A stretch of 64,000 bases of DNA from Burkholderiaceae bacterium (GCA_023954015.1 JAMLIS010000014.1:1-64000); one strand, 5' to 3'. Counted from the first letter of the stretch, positions 50,000-60,400 are shown. The notes: generated by a model not told the origin, from the sequence alone. Program-made: numbers and translations.

Positions 50000-50776
50000 T
50001 CAACGGTCCCAGACGATCCACGGACAATCGCCTCGACTCTCCATCCGGTCGTAGCTGATCTTGTCCTTGAACGTGTCCATCGGTCGCCAGAATCCGCGGT
50101 GCGGATGCGCGATGAGCCTGCGCCGCCCGATCAGGCGCTGGAATGTCTGTTCGACGAGGTCCTCGCCTTCCTGGATGTAATCGAAGATTTCGCTGTGCAT
50201 GCAGAAGTAGCCGGCGTTGACCCAGAAGCCGGCATCGCGGATCGGGCCCAGTTCGGTGACGAGTCCGCTGTCGTCGACGCGGGCGCTGTGGAAACTCTCG
50301 GCCGGCGGAACCGTGAGCATGCTCACGATCGCGCGACGCTCGACGAACTCGGCAATCTGCATATCCAGCGCAAGGTCGGTCAGCGCGTCGGCGTAATTCG
50401 CGAGGAAAATCTCCTCGCCTTCCAGGTACTTGCGCACGCGCTGCAGTCGCTGGCCGACGTTGGAGTGCAGCCCCGTGTCGACGAAGGTGATCCGCCAGTC
50501 GTCGAGATCGGACGATTTCAGCTCGATCTTCCTTCCGCCCTGCGAGAGCACGAAATCGTTGGTCAGCCACTCGTGGTAGTTCACGAAATACTCGCGGATC
50601 ATGTCGCCGCGGTAGCCGAGGCACAGGATGAAATCGCGGTGCCCGTAGTGCGCGTAATAGCGCATCAGGTGCCAGAGGATCGGACGATGCCCGATCGTCA
50701 CCAGCGGCTTCGGGATCTCCACCGAGTGCTCACGCAACCGGGTACCCAGCCCTCCGCAGAAGAGAACGACTTTCAC
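50000..50776 (-). CDS. RfbF-like sugar nucleotidyltransferase, second copy
   Basis: 258 residues. The loop LFCGGLGTRLREHSVEIPKP, TIGHRPILWHLM, CLGYRGDMI and a late HRGFWRPMDTFKDK parallel the RfbF gene on the other side of the PIG-L gene. The metal-site region reads NYADALTDLAL where RfbF has [10 protein letters not shown], so the aspartates are kept but the glycines are lost. It may use another sugar phosphate or nucleotide. Start GTG at 50776, seven bases after the DUF4910 stop. Confidence 0.87.
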   Translation of the reverse strand: MKVVLFCGGLGTRLREHSVEIPKPLVTIGHRPILWHLMRYYAHYGHRDFILCLGYRGDMIREYFVNYHEWLTNDFVLSQGGRKIELKSSDLDDWRITFVDTGLHSNVGQRLQRVRKYLEGEEIFLANYADALTDLALDMQIAEFVERRAIVSMLTVPPAESFHSARVDDSGLVTELGPIRDAGFWVNAGYFCMHSEIFDYIQEGEDLVEQTFQRLIGRRRLIAHPHRGFWRPMDTFKDKISYDRMESRGDCPWIVWDR

Positions 50777-50783
50777 GGCAATC

Positions 50784-52121
50784 TCATCGGGTCGACGTGT
50801 GCGGCGCAGTTTCGTCGAGCACACGCAGCAGTCGCGCATCCTCGAGCGCGCTCGCCGCGCGGTCGATGGTTTCGAACGACAGCCCGGAGCGCTCGGAGAT
50901 CGCGAGCAGGTCGCGCGAGCCGTCGGCGAGGTTCAGAACCCACAGCAGCGCGTGCTGGAACTCGCCCGGCGCGAGTCCGCCGACGCTGCCGTACAGCCCT
51001 CGCTTCCCGAGTCGCGGCTCGCCGCGGGGCTCGAGGTTGAGCACGCGCCGGTTCGCGTCGACGATCGAGATCGTTCGCGCAAGCGCGCGAATCGATTCGG
51101 CCAACGCCTCCTCCGCGACGAGCGAGAGATCGTCCGCCGAACTGTGGTACTCGGGATAGTGCGAGTTCGCCGAGCGCGTCATGCGTCCGACCGGCAGGTC
51201 GAAGCCGGGCGAACAGAACTGCCGTTCGTCGTAGCCGTAGGGTTCGAAGTCGGTCAACACGCCAGGCGTCCCGGCGCTTTGCAGCACCTGCGCCGCGGCG
51301 CGATCGGTCACCGTGTCGCCGCGGCGGCTGCGCTTGTACGACAGCGAGCCGCGGTCGCCGAGCAGGCCGATGACCAGCCCTGCGCGCAGCCGGGAGAGCC
51401 GCGCTTCGTTGCGATGCAGCCACGTGAGCGAGCCGATCGTCCCGGGGCCGAACACGAAGCGCCAGGTCAGCCGCGGCCTGTCGCGGCGAAGCGCATCGGC
51501 CAGGGCGGCCGCAACGGCGATGCCGCTGAGGTTGTCGTTCGCCAGCGACGGATGGCAGGTGTGCGTGTAGACGATCGCCTCGTCCTGCGTCGCGCCGTCG
51601 ACGATCGACTCCGCGTAGCTCAGGTGCCCCGGCGCGAGCTGCGAATCGACGACGACGCGATAGCTGCCGGGCGCGAGCGCCTCGCGGACGCGGTGTGCGA
51701 GGCAGAAACCCCAGTCGTCGGCGTAATACGACGTTCGATAGGGAATCCAGTCGGGATGCTCGGGGAGCGAATGCAGATGCGGCTGCAGTTCGTCGAGCGT
51801 CATGCTGCGATCGACGGGCGCCGAATACGAGACCACGTGCAGGTTGTGCTCGCGAAAATCGACGATGCGCCGCCCGGATTCGTCGGCGATGTACGCATCG
51901 CGGATGTTCCACTCGCGCGGCACCTCCCAGTCGTAGACCGCCGTGCCCGACGGCACTTCGGTGCGCTCGAGCGGAATCCGCTCGCCGAGCAGGTCCAGCG
52001 TGCGGCGCACGCCGTCGCCGGTGATGCTGCGGCAGATCGGGTACATCGCCCGCATCAGCTCGAAGGCGGCCGATGCCGCCTCCCGCGATGCCGAACCTCC
52101 CTGCAGTTGCTGCAGAACCAT
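50784..52121 (-). CDS. DUF4910 aminopeptidase-like protein with winged-helix tail
   Basis: 445 residues. The N-terminal MYPICRSITGDGVRRTL and VPSGTAVYDWEVPREWNI stretches are the DUF4910/DUF2172 aminopeptidase-like family mark. Candidate zinc residues are His190 (TCHPSLANDNLSG), Asp196 and His326/Asp330 (HSSADD). Position 227 is Gly in FGPGTIGS, where I recall a conserved PETIGS with glutamate. The last 50 residues (DLLAISERSGLSFETI) look like a winged helix. Its substrate is unknown; this family is common beside RfbF, PIG-L and methyltransferase genes in sugar loci. No good ribosome site precedes the ATG at 52121. Confidence 0.85.
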   Translation of the reverse strand: MVLQQLQGGSASREAASAAFELMRAMYPICRSITGDGVRRTLDLLGERIPLERTEVPSGTAVYDWEVPREWNIRDAYIADESGRRIVDFREHNLHVVSYSAPVDRSMTLDELQPHLHSLPEHPDWIPYRTSYYADDWGFCLAHRVREALAPGSYRVVVDSQLAPGHLSYAESIVDGATQDEAIVYTHTCHPSLANDNLSGIAVAAALADALRRDRPRLTWRFVFGPGTIGSLTWLHRNEARLSRLRAGLVIGLLGDRGSLSYKRSRRGDTVTDRAAAQVLQSAGTPGVLTDFEPYGYDERQFCSPGFDLPVGRMTRSANSHYPEYHSSADDLSLVAEEALAESIRALARTISIVDANRRVLNLEPRGEPRLGKRGLYGSVGGLAPGEFQHALLWVLNLADGSRDLLAISERSGLSFETIDRAASALEDARLLRVLDETAPHTSTR

Positions 52122-52132
52122 GGGGAGGAAGC

Positions 52133-53434
52133 TCAGGCCTCGCTGACCGCGGCCGGCGTGATCGCGTCGAACACCTTGACCTCGGGAATGGGCACGACGA
52201 ACCGTCCGCCCCATTCGCCGATGTAGGCAGCCTCGGAGGCGATCTCCTCCTTCAGGTTCCACGGCAGGATCAGGACGTAGTCGGGGCGCGCCTCGCGCAG
52301 CGCGGAAGGAGCGAGGATCGGAATGCGCGTACCCGGGGTGTATTTGCCCTGCTTGTACGGGTTGGCGTCGACCGTGAAGTCGAGGAAATCGGTCCGGATG
52401 CCGCAGTAGTTGAGCAGCGTATTCCCCTTGCCCGGTGCTCCATAGCCGGCGATGCGCTTGCCGCGCTGCTTCGCATCGATCAGGAAGGTGAGCAGCCGGC
52501 GCTTCGTCGCCTCCACCTGCGGCCCGAAATTGCGATAGCGGTCGAGCGAAAGGTATCCCTGCTCGATCTCGAAGCGGCGCAGATCGCCCAGGCGCTCGGT
52601 CACCGCCAGTACGTCGTTCGCCTCGTGGCGCGCGAAGATGCGAAGCGAGCCGCCATGGGTGGGCAGCTGCTCGACGTCGAACAGCGTCAGGCCATGGTGC
52701 GCGAACACCTTCTCCACGGTGACGAACGAGAAGTAGCTGAAATGCTCGTGGTAGATCGTGTCGTACTGCACTTCCGCCATCAGTCGGTGCAGATGCGGAA
52801 ACTCCATCGTGACGACGCCGCCCGGAGCCAGCAGCCGCTTCATGCCGGAGACGAAATCGTTCAGGTCGGGCACGTGCGCGAGCACGTTGTTGCCCAGCAG
52901 CAGGTCGGCCGGGCCGTGCTCCTTCGCGAGGCGTGCGGCGCTGTCGCGCCCGAAGAAGCAGTTCTCGGTGGGAATGCCGCGCGAGCGTGCGACCGCCGCC
53001 ACGTTGGCAGCCGGCTCCACGCCGAGAACCGGCACCTTGCGGGCGACGAAGTGCTGCAGCAGGTACCCGTCGTTGCTCGCGATCTCGACGACCTTGCTCG
53101 AAGGGCCGAGTCCGAAGCGCTCGATCGCCATTTCGGCATAGCGACGCGCGTGCTCGACCCAGCTGCTCGAGTACGACGAGAAATATGCGTACTCGGTGAA
53201 CAGGTTCTGCGGAGCGACGAACTCCTGCAGCTGCACGAGGAAGCACTTCTCGCAGACGTAGGCATGCAGCGGATAGAACGGCTCCATCTCGTGCAGCTGA
53301 TCGGGACGGATGTGCGTCTGGCACAGCGGCGACACGCCGAGATCGACGAAACTGTGCCGCAGCCCGGTGCCGCAGAATCGGCACGAGAGGTGCGCGGCTG
53401 GCACCGATGCTTTGAGCGAATCCGGCTCCGACAT
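52133..53434 (-). CDS. NDP-sugar C-methyltransferase (TylCIII-like)
   Basis: 433 residues. An N-terminal zinc domain (Cys18, Cys21, Cys61, Cys64), a SAM-binding core (VVEIASNDGYLL, about 115-126, and GVEP) and a C-terminal C-methyltransferase domain (GYGAPGKGNTLLNYCGI) match the three-part family that adds a methyl to C3 of 4-keto-6-deoxy sugars. This is the clearest sign that the block makes a branched sugar. A GAGGAG ribosome site precedes the ATG at 53434. It is the first gene of the minus-strand sugar block; the 138-base gap upstream may hold its promoter. Confidence 0.9.
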   Translation of the reverse strand: MSEPDSLKASVPAAHLSCRFCGTGLRHSFVDLGVSPLCQTHIRPDQLHEMEPFYPLHAYVCEKCFLVQLQEFVAPQNLFTEYAYFSSYSSSWVEHARRYAEMAIERFGLGPSSKVVEIASNDGYLLQHFVARKVPVLGVEPAANVAAVARSRGIPTENCFFGRDSAARLAKEHGPADLLLGNNVLAHVPDLNDFVSGMKRLLAPGGVVTMEFPHLHRLMAEVQYDTIYHEHFSYFSFVTVEKVFAHHGLTLFDVEQLPTHGGSLRIFARHEANDVLAVTERLGDLRRFEIEQGYLSLDRYRNFGPQVEATKRRLLTFLIDAKQRGKRIAGYGAPGKGNTLLNYCGIRTDFLDFTVDANPYKQGKYTPGTRIPILAPSALREARPDYVLILPWNLKEEIASEAAYIGEWGGRFVVPIPEVKVFDAITPAAVSEA

Positions 53435-53572
53435 GCGTCTGCTCCTCGAAATTTCCGGGCGACGACCGGCCCGGCAGAAGTTGTTGCGATTACCCTATTG
53501 CGTCGCGCGGTACGTCGCACTGCGCGATCTCACGCGCGGCGGTTTCGACCGCACGCACGGCAGGCGCCGCGT

Positions 53573-54397
53573 TCAGAAGATGCTTTCGCGCACGAAGATC
53601 AGGTCGTCCGGATAGACCGGATCGTCGAGCTTCGGCTCGAGCACCTGGACCGTCCGGTTGCCGTAGCGACGGTGCACGCGCACGCCCTTGTCGGTGCCGC
53701 GCAGCGTGAGGCCGCCCCCCTTGGCGATCGCCTGCGCGACGGTGAGCCCGCGATCGAGCCTGTACATGCCCGAGCGCTGCACCTGCCCGTAGACGAAGAA
53801 CTGCGGCGCTTCGTTGACGTAGATGACGTCGCCTGCCGCCATCGGCATGTCCTGCGACAGGTCGCCGACGTTGAACATCTGGACGAGATCGATCACCAGG
53901 CGCTGCATGCGCCCGTCGCGCATGGTCATCAGCACGATCTCGTCGGCGCCGGTCTCCGTGACGCCGCCGGCCAGTGCCAGTACTTCCGACAGGCGCATGC
54001 CGGTGGTTTCGAGCGGATAGCGCCCGGGTTTCCCCACTTTGCCCAGCACCGAAACCTGCTGGCTGCGGAACTGCAGTACGTTGACGGTGACCTGCGGATC
54101 CTGCAGGAAGCGCCCGTCGCGCAGGCGCTTGGCGAGCATCTGCTCGACGGCGGTCGGCGACATGCCGCCCACGCGCACGACGCCGACGAGCGGAAACGAA
54201 ATGACGCCGTTCTCCGAGATTCGCGCCTCGGTGGCGAGATCGGGGCTCTGGAATACCGTGATCTTGATGACGTCGCCCGCGCCGAGCTGGTAGTCGCCGC
54301 GCGCCGCCGCCTGGCTCGCGCCTTGCGCGCCGGCCATCGCGGCGAACGACAGCGCGATGATCGATACGAAGGCCCGGAGCAGGGAGTGGATGGACAT
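53573..54397 (-). CDS. epsE: EpsE-like polysaccharide export protein (Wza family)
   Basis: 274 residues. A signal peptide (about 1-25, AMAGAQG), a Poly_export domain starting YQLGAGDVIKITVFQ, and two SLBB segments (VSVLGKVGKPGRYPL and FFVYGQVQRSGMYRL) give the Wza-type export layout. It lacks a lipobox cysteine, like EpsE of the Methylobacillus locus. It should line the outer-membrane/periplasm export path. Start ATG at 54397. Confidence 0.9.
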   Translation of the reverse strand: MSIHSLLRAFVSIIALSFAAMAGAQGASQAAARGDYQLGAGDVIKITVFQSPDLATEARISENGVISFPLVGVVRVGGMSPTAVEQMLAKRLRDGRFLQDPQVTVNVLQFRSQQVSVLGKVGKPGRYPLETTGMRLSEVLALAGGVTETGADEIVLMTMRDGRMQRLVIDLVQMFNVGDLSQDMPMAAGDVIYVNEAPQFFVYGQVQRSGMYRLDRGLTVAQAIAKGGGLTLRGTDKGVRVHRRYGNRTVQVLEPKLDDPVYPDDLIFVRESIF

Positions 54398-54551
54398 GTT
54401 GCAGGTCGTCGAGCGATCGAAGGGGATTCGATGATAGCTCGGCCGATCCGCATCGCCGTGAAGAAATGCAGCAATCCCCGCGGACGGGCTGGGGCCGTCG
54501 CGGGAATTCGTGGATTTCCCCGATGCGCGCCTTCGCGCGCTCACGTTCCGT

Positions 54552-55859
54552 TCAGAATCGCGCGAGCACGTTCATCGAGAACATGTTGTCGTCGTATTCG
54601 AAGGCATCGAAGTTCGAGCTGCGGTTCGTGCGCCGTGCCGTGAGGTTCACGCTGACGTTGCGCGCGTATTCGTAGCTCAGGCCCGCGCCGAAGATACGCA
54701 GGTCGTCCTTGCGCACTGCGAGCGAGGTTCCGGTCAGGCCGGGGTCGCCTTCGTACGACGCCCGGGCGGCAACGGCGAGTCCGTGCAGGACGATCTTGCC
54801 GGTGAGCTGGATGCTCGGCCGCAGTGCGATGCCGGTGCGGTCGACGTAGCTCGCGGTGAGCAGTTCCTCCGACTGGATTTCCCGGAACAGCTCGGTACGC
54901 ATCGTGAATGCGCCGCTGGGTTTCCAGTCGAGACCGAGACGCGCGGTGGGACCGCTGAAGTCGCGCTGGGAGACGTGATCGAATCCGCGTCTCGTATAGC
55001 CGGCCTCTCCGAACAGGCGGCTGTCGTTCGACGGGCGGATCTGCAGGCGCGCCAGCACCGCGTTCTGGCTGAAGCCGTTGTCGACCGCGCCAGGCAACAG
55101 GTTCCCGAGCTCGTCGACGACCTGTCGATTGGGGTAATCCCCGTTGGTGTGACGCAACACGAAATCGATCTCGGTGGCCGTACCCGGGGCGTAGCGCGCT
55201 CCCGCTTCGGCGCTCACGAAGCGATAGTCGGCCGCCTCCACGCCGCTGAACGAGTTGTCGAGCGACTCGCGATCGACGGCGACGAAGGCCGCCCACCCCG
55301 GCGTGAGCCTCACGCCGCCGCTCGCGTAGACCTTGAAGCGCCGCTCGGTGTTCTTGTTGTTCGCGAAGTAGTTGCCGAAGGGCGTCAGTGCGTTCGTGAG
55401 GCGCGCGCCCAGCGTGCCGAACCAGGGCCGTCCGACCTGCCAATCCCAGTGGGCACCTGCGGAATACCCGATGTTGTCGAACTCCGAATACTCGACGAGC
55501 TTGACGGGCAACACCGAAGCGTCGAGGCGGAAGCGTTGCAGACTCACCTGGCGATCGAAGGAAACGCCGAACAGCCCGCTGATCACCGTGTCGGAGCGCG
55601 ACGACTTCCCGTAGATCGGCCGGGGGCTCACGCCGTCGGGCAACGCGAAGATGTTGCTGTGACGGGTGACTTCGACGCCGGCGTTCAGCAGCAGGACGTC
55701 GCGGTCTCCCGACTCGATTTCGAGCGAAGAGACGCCGTAGTCGTTGATCGACGGAAGCGCGAAGGTGCCGAGCTCCGTTTGCGCGGAAGCGAGCAGCGGA
55801 GTCGCGAGAAGCGCGACCGGGATCAGGTGTCGGGCGAAACCGCTTCTGGAATTCCGCAT
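54552..55859 (-). CDS. epsL: EpsL-like outer-membrane beta-barrel protein
   Basis: 435 residues. A signal peptide (ending about LLASAQT) is followed by a beta-rich protein with alternating hydrophobic strands and an aromatic C-terminal residue (NVLARF), as in outer-membrane barrels. The GDRDVLLLNAGVEVTRHSNIF start region fits the EpsL group of exosortase-type polysaccharide loci. It should act in secretion or surface assembly of the polymer. The ATG at 55859 is divergent from the EpsB-like gene with a 165-base shared upstream region. Confidence 0.84.
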   Translation of the reverse strand: MRNSRSGFARHLIPVALLATPLLASAQTELGTFALPSINDYGVSSLEIESGDRDVLLLNAGVEVTRHSNIFALPDGVSPRPIYGKSSRSDTVISGLFGVSFDRQVSLQRFRLDASVLPVKLVEYSEFDNIGYSAGAHWDWQVGRPWFGTLGARLTNALTPFGNYFANNKNTERRFKVYASGGVRLTPGWAAFVAVDRESLDNSFSGVEAADYRFVSAEAGARYAPGTATEIDFVLRHTNGDYPNRQVVDELGNLLPGAVDNGFSQNAVLARLQIRPSNDSRLFGEAGYTRRGFDHVSQRDFSGPTARLGLDWKPSGAFTMRTELFREIQSEELLTASYVDRTGIALRPSIQLTGKIVLHGLAVAARASYEGDPGLTGTSLAVRKDDLRIFGAGLSYEYARNVSVNLTARRTNRSSNFDAFEYDDNMFSMNVLARF

Positions 55860-56024
55860 TCTTGTCCTCTGAGAATTATTCCATCGCGTCCGTGCCCGGG
55901 ATTCGTCATCATGGCGACCCTCGTCCCTGCACGGGGACCGGAGACCGAAAAATTGCGGCCTAAAGTATCAGCTTTGGGCTCGTTTATCCACGCGGTTGGC
56001 ACGCAACGCCCGCAAGAAGCTACG

Positions 56025-57431
56025 ATGTCCACCATTCGTGAAGCCGACATGTTCGCCGCAGCCCCGGTCATCCGCACGGGGAACCGCAGCCTGTTCAACG
56101 TCGTAAAGTCGGTCGTCGACCCCCTGATCGCCGTTGCCTGCCTGTTCGGCGCCACGCTCGTCTGGCGGCGCGAGATCGGAAGCGCCGAATTCGTGCTGGC
56201 CGCGCTCGTCTTCGCACTCACGTTTCCCGCGGATGTCCCCTTTCGTTGGCGTTCGCGCGGGATGCTGCGGCAGATCGCGGGCAGCTGGGGGCTCGTGCTC
56301 GCGCTGTTGATCCCGTTCGGATTGGCACTGGATCTCATTCGCGTCTTCGACCAGAACGTGCTGGCGACGTGGATCATCGCCACGCCGGTGCTGCAGGTGG
56401 CGACGCACCTGGTTTCGCCGTACCTGATGCCGAGGCTCGTCGCGCTGCGCCGCGAGCAGGTGGCGGTGATCGTCGGCGCGAACAAACTGGGCCGCACGCT
56501 GGCGCGACAACTCGCCGCCGATCCCCTGTCCCAGACGCGGGTCGTGGGATTCTTCGACGATCGGACGATGGACCGCATCGGCGACGAACTCGAGGCGCCG
56601 ATGCGCGGCCGCATCGACAAGGTCGCCGAATACCTGCGCGCGCACCCCGCCGACCAGATCTTCATCGCACTGCCGATGGCAGCGCAGCCGCGCATCCTGC
56701 AGTTGCTCGACGCGCTGCGCGACACCACGGCGTCGATCTACTTCGTTCCCGACATCTTCATGCTCGACATCATCCAGGCGCGCGTCGACACGATGGTGGG
56801 GCTGCCGGTCGTCGCGGTCTGCGAGTCGCCGTTCCATGGCACCACGGCGGTGATCAAGCGGTTGTCCGACGTGTGCGTCGCCACGCTGGCCATCGTGCTC
56901 ACGGCCCCGCTGATGCTGCTGGTGGCGATCGCGATCAAGACGACGATGCCCGGGCCGGTGCTCTTCAAGCAGCGCCGCTACGGACTCGACGGGCAGGAGA
57001 TCGTCGTCTGGAAATTCCGCAGCATGAAAGTGCAGGAGGACGGGCGCAACATCGTGCAGGCCACGCGCGACGACGAGCGGGTGACGCCGCTGGGACGCCT
57101 GCTGCGGCGAACCTCGATCGACGAACTGCCGCAGTTCTTCAACGTGCTGCAGGGACGAATGAGCGTGGTCGGTCCGCGGCCGCACGCCGTCGCGCACAAC
57201 GAGATCTTCCGCAAGCTGGTCAAGGGGTACATGATCCGGCACAAGGTGAAGCCGGGCATCACGGGCCTGGCGCAGATCAACGGCGCGCGCGGCGAGACCG
57301 ACACGCTCGAGAAGATGGAGAGGCGGATCCGCTTCGACCTCGAATACCTGCGCAACTGGTCGCTGCACCTCGATCTGTGGATCATCTACCGCACGATCCT
57401 GCAGGCTTTTCGCGATCCGAACGCGTACTGA
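56025..57431 (+). CDS. epsB: Undecaprenyl-phosphate sugar-1-phosphate transferase (EpsB/WcaJ-like)
   Basis: 468 residues. The N-terminal membrane helices and a CoA-binding-like segment (AVIVGANKLGRTLARQL) are followed by the polyprenyl phosphosugar transferase domain: VWKFRSMK, RRTSIDELPQFFNVLQG and GPRPHAV. It should start polysaccharide synthesis by moving glucose-1-phosphate (or a related sugar) to undecaprenyl phosphate. The ATG at 56025 gives a 468-residue WcaJ-size protein; ATG 56049 is an alternative. It is followed 42 bases later by the adhesin gene. Confidence 0.92.
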   Translation: MSTIREADMFAAAPVIRTGNRSLFNVVKSVVDPLIAVACLFGATLVWRREIGSAEFVLAALVFALTFPADVPFRWRSRGMLRQIAGSWGLVLALLIPFGLALDLIRVFDQNVLATWIIATPVLQVATHLVSPYLMPRLVALRREQVAVIVGANKLGRTLARQLAADPLSQTRVVGFFDDRTMDRIGDELEAPMRGRIDKVAEYLRAHPADQIFIALPMAAQPRILQLLDALRDTTASIYFVPDIFMLDIIQARVDTMVGLPVVAVCESPFHGTTAVIKRLSDVCVATLAIVLTAPLMLLVAIAIKTTMPGPVLFKQRRYGLDGQEIVVWKFRSMKVQEDGRNIVQATRDDERVTPLGRLLRRTSIDELPQFFNVLQGRMSVVGPRPHAVAHNEIFRKLVKGYMIRHKVKPGITGLAQINGARGETDTLEKMERRIRFDLEYLRNWSLHLDLWIIYRTILQAFRDPNAY

Positions 57432-57473
57432 AGCATATTCGGGGAAACGCCGGAGTCGGCGAGGGACGCGTAG

Positions 57474-60400
57474 ATGGCAATCGTTCTCGAAGCAATTTCC
57501 ACCAGCGGGGCGGCCGCGCGGGTACCCCTGCCCGCATCCGGTCCGACGACGGTGCCGGCCGAACCCGGCTATCGCTACCGGCTGGTCGACGAGGCAGGCG
57601 GCCGCGTGGCGGCGTCACCCGAAGTCAAGCGGTTCGGCAGCGACCTTGTCGTCGAGGGCTTGAACGAAGGCCAGACGCTGCGGCTGGAAGGATTCTTCAC
57701 GCGTTGCGCGCCGCAGGACAGTTGCGCGCTTTCGCTCGAGAACCTGGGCGGTTCGGCGGGCGAGACGATCACGCCGGCGAGCGAACCGATCGGCGCGTTT
57801 TCCGGCGGCGGCTTCCTGATGTACGCGTCGGGCGCCGGCGCGCCGGCGGTGCCTCCGCCTCCGGAAGCCGGCTTCGACTTCAAGCCGCTGCTGGCTATCG
57901 GCGGCGGCATCGCGGTGCTCGGAGGCGCGGGCGGCGGCGGAGGCGGCGGCGGCGGCTCGTCGGATAACGAGGCACCGGCGCCGCCGGTGATCGCGCGGAT
58001 GTTCACGGACCAGCCGCAGCCGGTGGTCACCGGAACGGCCGAGCCCGGCTCCACGATCCGCCTCACCTTCAGTAGCGCGACTCCCGCGACGTACACGACC
58101 ACGACCGGTTCCGACGGAAACTGGCGCATCGACACCGGAACCGCGAGCCCGCTGATCGGAACGCCGCCGCGCCTGGCCGAAGGCGAGAGCATCGGCATCG
58201 TGGCGACGGCCACCGACAGCGCGGGCAACCCGAGCCGGCCCACCACCGGCACGATCACGCTCGATTCGATTCCTCCGACGGCGCCCACCATCGATACGGC
58301 GCTGTTGACCAACGACGCGACGCCGACGATCGGCGGCACCGCCGAGGCCGGCTCGCAGGTGACGTTGCGGCTGCTCGATCGCGGCAGCGCGCTCGACGTC
58401 ACCTACGTCGTCACCGCCGACGGCTCCGGACGCTGGAAGGTCGACGTCGGCAGCACGCAGCCTTCGTCGGGAACGCTTGCCGGCGGGCATCTCGGCGACA
58501 CCAGCGTCACCGGACTGACCGCGTTCGCGAACGACCAGGCCGGCAATCAGTCGACCAGCCGCGCCGCCGAGCTTCGGGTCGACACGCGCATTCCCGACCC
58601 GCCGACGATCGTCACGGTGGCCGGCGAGAACGTGGCTGCCCCCGACGACGTCGCGTTCATCAACGCGAGCGAGGCAGCCTCCGCGGTCAGGGTCACCGGG
58701 ACGCTGCCTGCCGGATACGCCGACCGGCCGGTGACGGTCACGTGGGGTACCACGACGCTGTCGGCAACGGTCAGCGGCACCGGTTGGGAAGTCGAATTCC
58801 CCCAGGCTCGGATTCCGGAGGACGGTCCGAACGCGATCACGGCGACGTTCACGAACGCCGTCGGCACGCAAAGTACCCAAGGCACGCAGTCGGTGGTGAT
58901 CGACCGCGTTGCGCCGAACGCGCCGACGATCAGCGACGACACGTCGGGCACGGCCACCGGCCCCGTCACCTACACCTTCAGTTTCAACGAAGCCGTCGTC
59001 GGTTTCACGGCCGGCGATGTGTCGGTGACGAACGGCACGCGCGGCACCTTCACGCAGCTCAACCCTTCGACCTACACGCTGGTCGTGACGCCGACCGCCG
59101 GGGCCGAAGGCAACCTTGCGGTGTCGGTGCCGGCGGGCGCCTTCACGGACCTTGCGGGCAACCCGAACGCCGCCGGCTCCGCCGCCGCTGATCAGCCCTT
59201 CGACCTTCGTCCGCCGACCGTTGCGATCACCGACAGCGCATCCGGAGTCGCGAACGGCGCGATCACCTACACGTTCACTTTCAGCGAGCCGGTTTCCGGT
59301 TTCTCGGCGGACGACGTCGTTGTCTCCGGCGGCGCCAAAGGCGCCTTCACCGCGCTCGACGCAAGGACCTACACGCTGGTCGTCACGCCGCCGGCCGGTA
59401 CGGAAGGCGAGATCGACGTCTCCGTCCCGGCCGGCGCCACCGTCGACGCCGCGGGCAATGCGAGCGCCGCAGCGAGCGCGCCGGCACAGGCCTTCGACAC
59501 GCTCGCACCGACGCTCACGATCACCGACAGCGAGCCCGGCGCGACGGCGACGGGCAACGTGACCTTCACGTTCACCTTCAGCGAAGCGGTGACCGGATTC
59601 GGCGCCGGCGACATCAATGTTTCGGGTGGCGCGAAGGGCGCTTTCTCCGGCAGCGGCGCCGTCTACCGGCTGATCGTCGCGCCGGCGGCCGACCAGCAGG
59701 GAACGATCGAGGTCTCGGTCGCGGCCGGCGCCGCACAGGACGCCGCGGGAAATCCCAGTTCGGGTGCCAGCGCGAGTCAGGGTTTCGACGTGCGCCTGCC
59801 GCCGTCGCTGGTCATCACCGACGACGTCAGCGGCACCGCGAGCGGGCCTGTCACCTACACCTTCGAGTTCAGCGAGCCGGTCAGCGGATTCACCGCCGGC
59901 GACGTCGAAGTAATCGGCGTGCCTGCGGGGTCGAAGGGTCCGCTCACCGGCGCAGGCGCCGTCTATCGGATGGTGATCACGCCGCCGGCGGGCGCCGAAG
60001 GCGAGATCGGTGTACGGGTTCCGGCCGGCGTTGCAACCGACGGCGCGGGCAATGCGAACCTCGGGCAGAACGCTGCGCCTCAGCTCTTCGACACAGTGGC
60101 GCCGAACCCGCCGACGATCAGCGACGACACCGCCGACACTGCGACCGGGCCGGTGACCTTCACCTTCGCCTTCGGCGAGGCGGTGAGCGGCTTCACCGCG
60201 GGTGACGTGTCGGTGACGAACGGTACGCCAGGCACCTTCACGCAGGTCAGTCCGTCTGCCTACACGCTGGTCGTTACGCCGACTGCAGGCGCCGAAGGCA
60301 ACATGACGGTATCGGTCGACGCCGGCACGTTCACAGACCTCGCCGGCAATCCGAATGCCGCCGGCACCGCGCCCTACGTCCAGCCCTTCGATCTGCGCCC

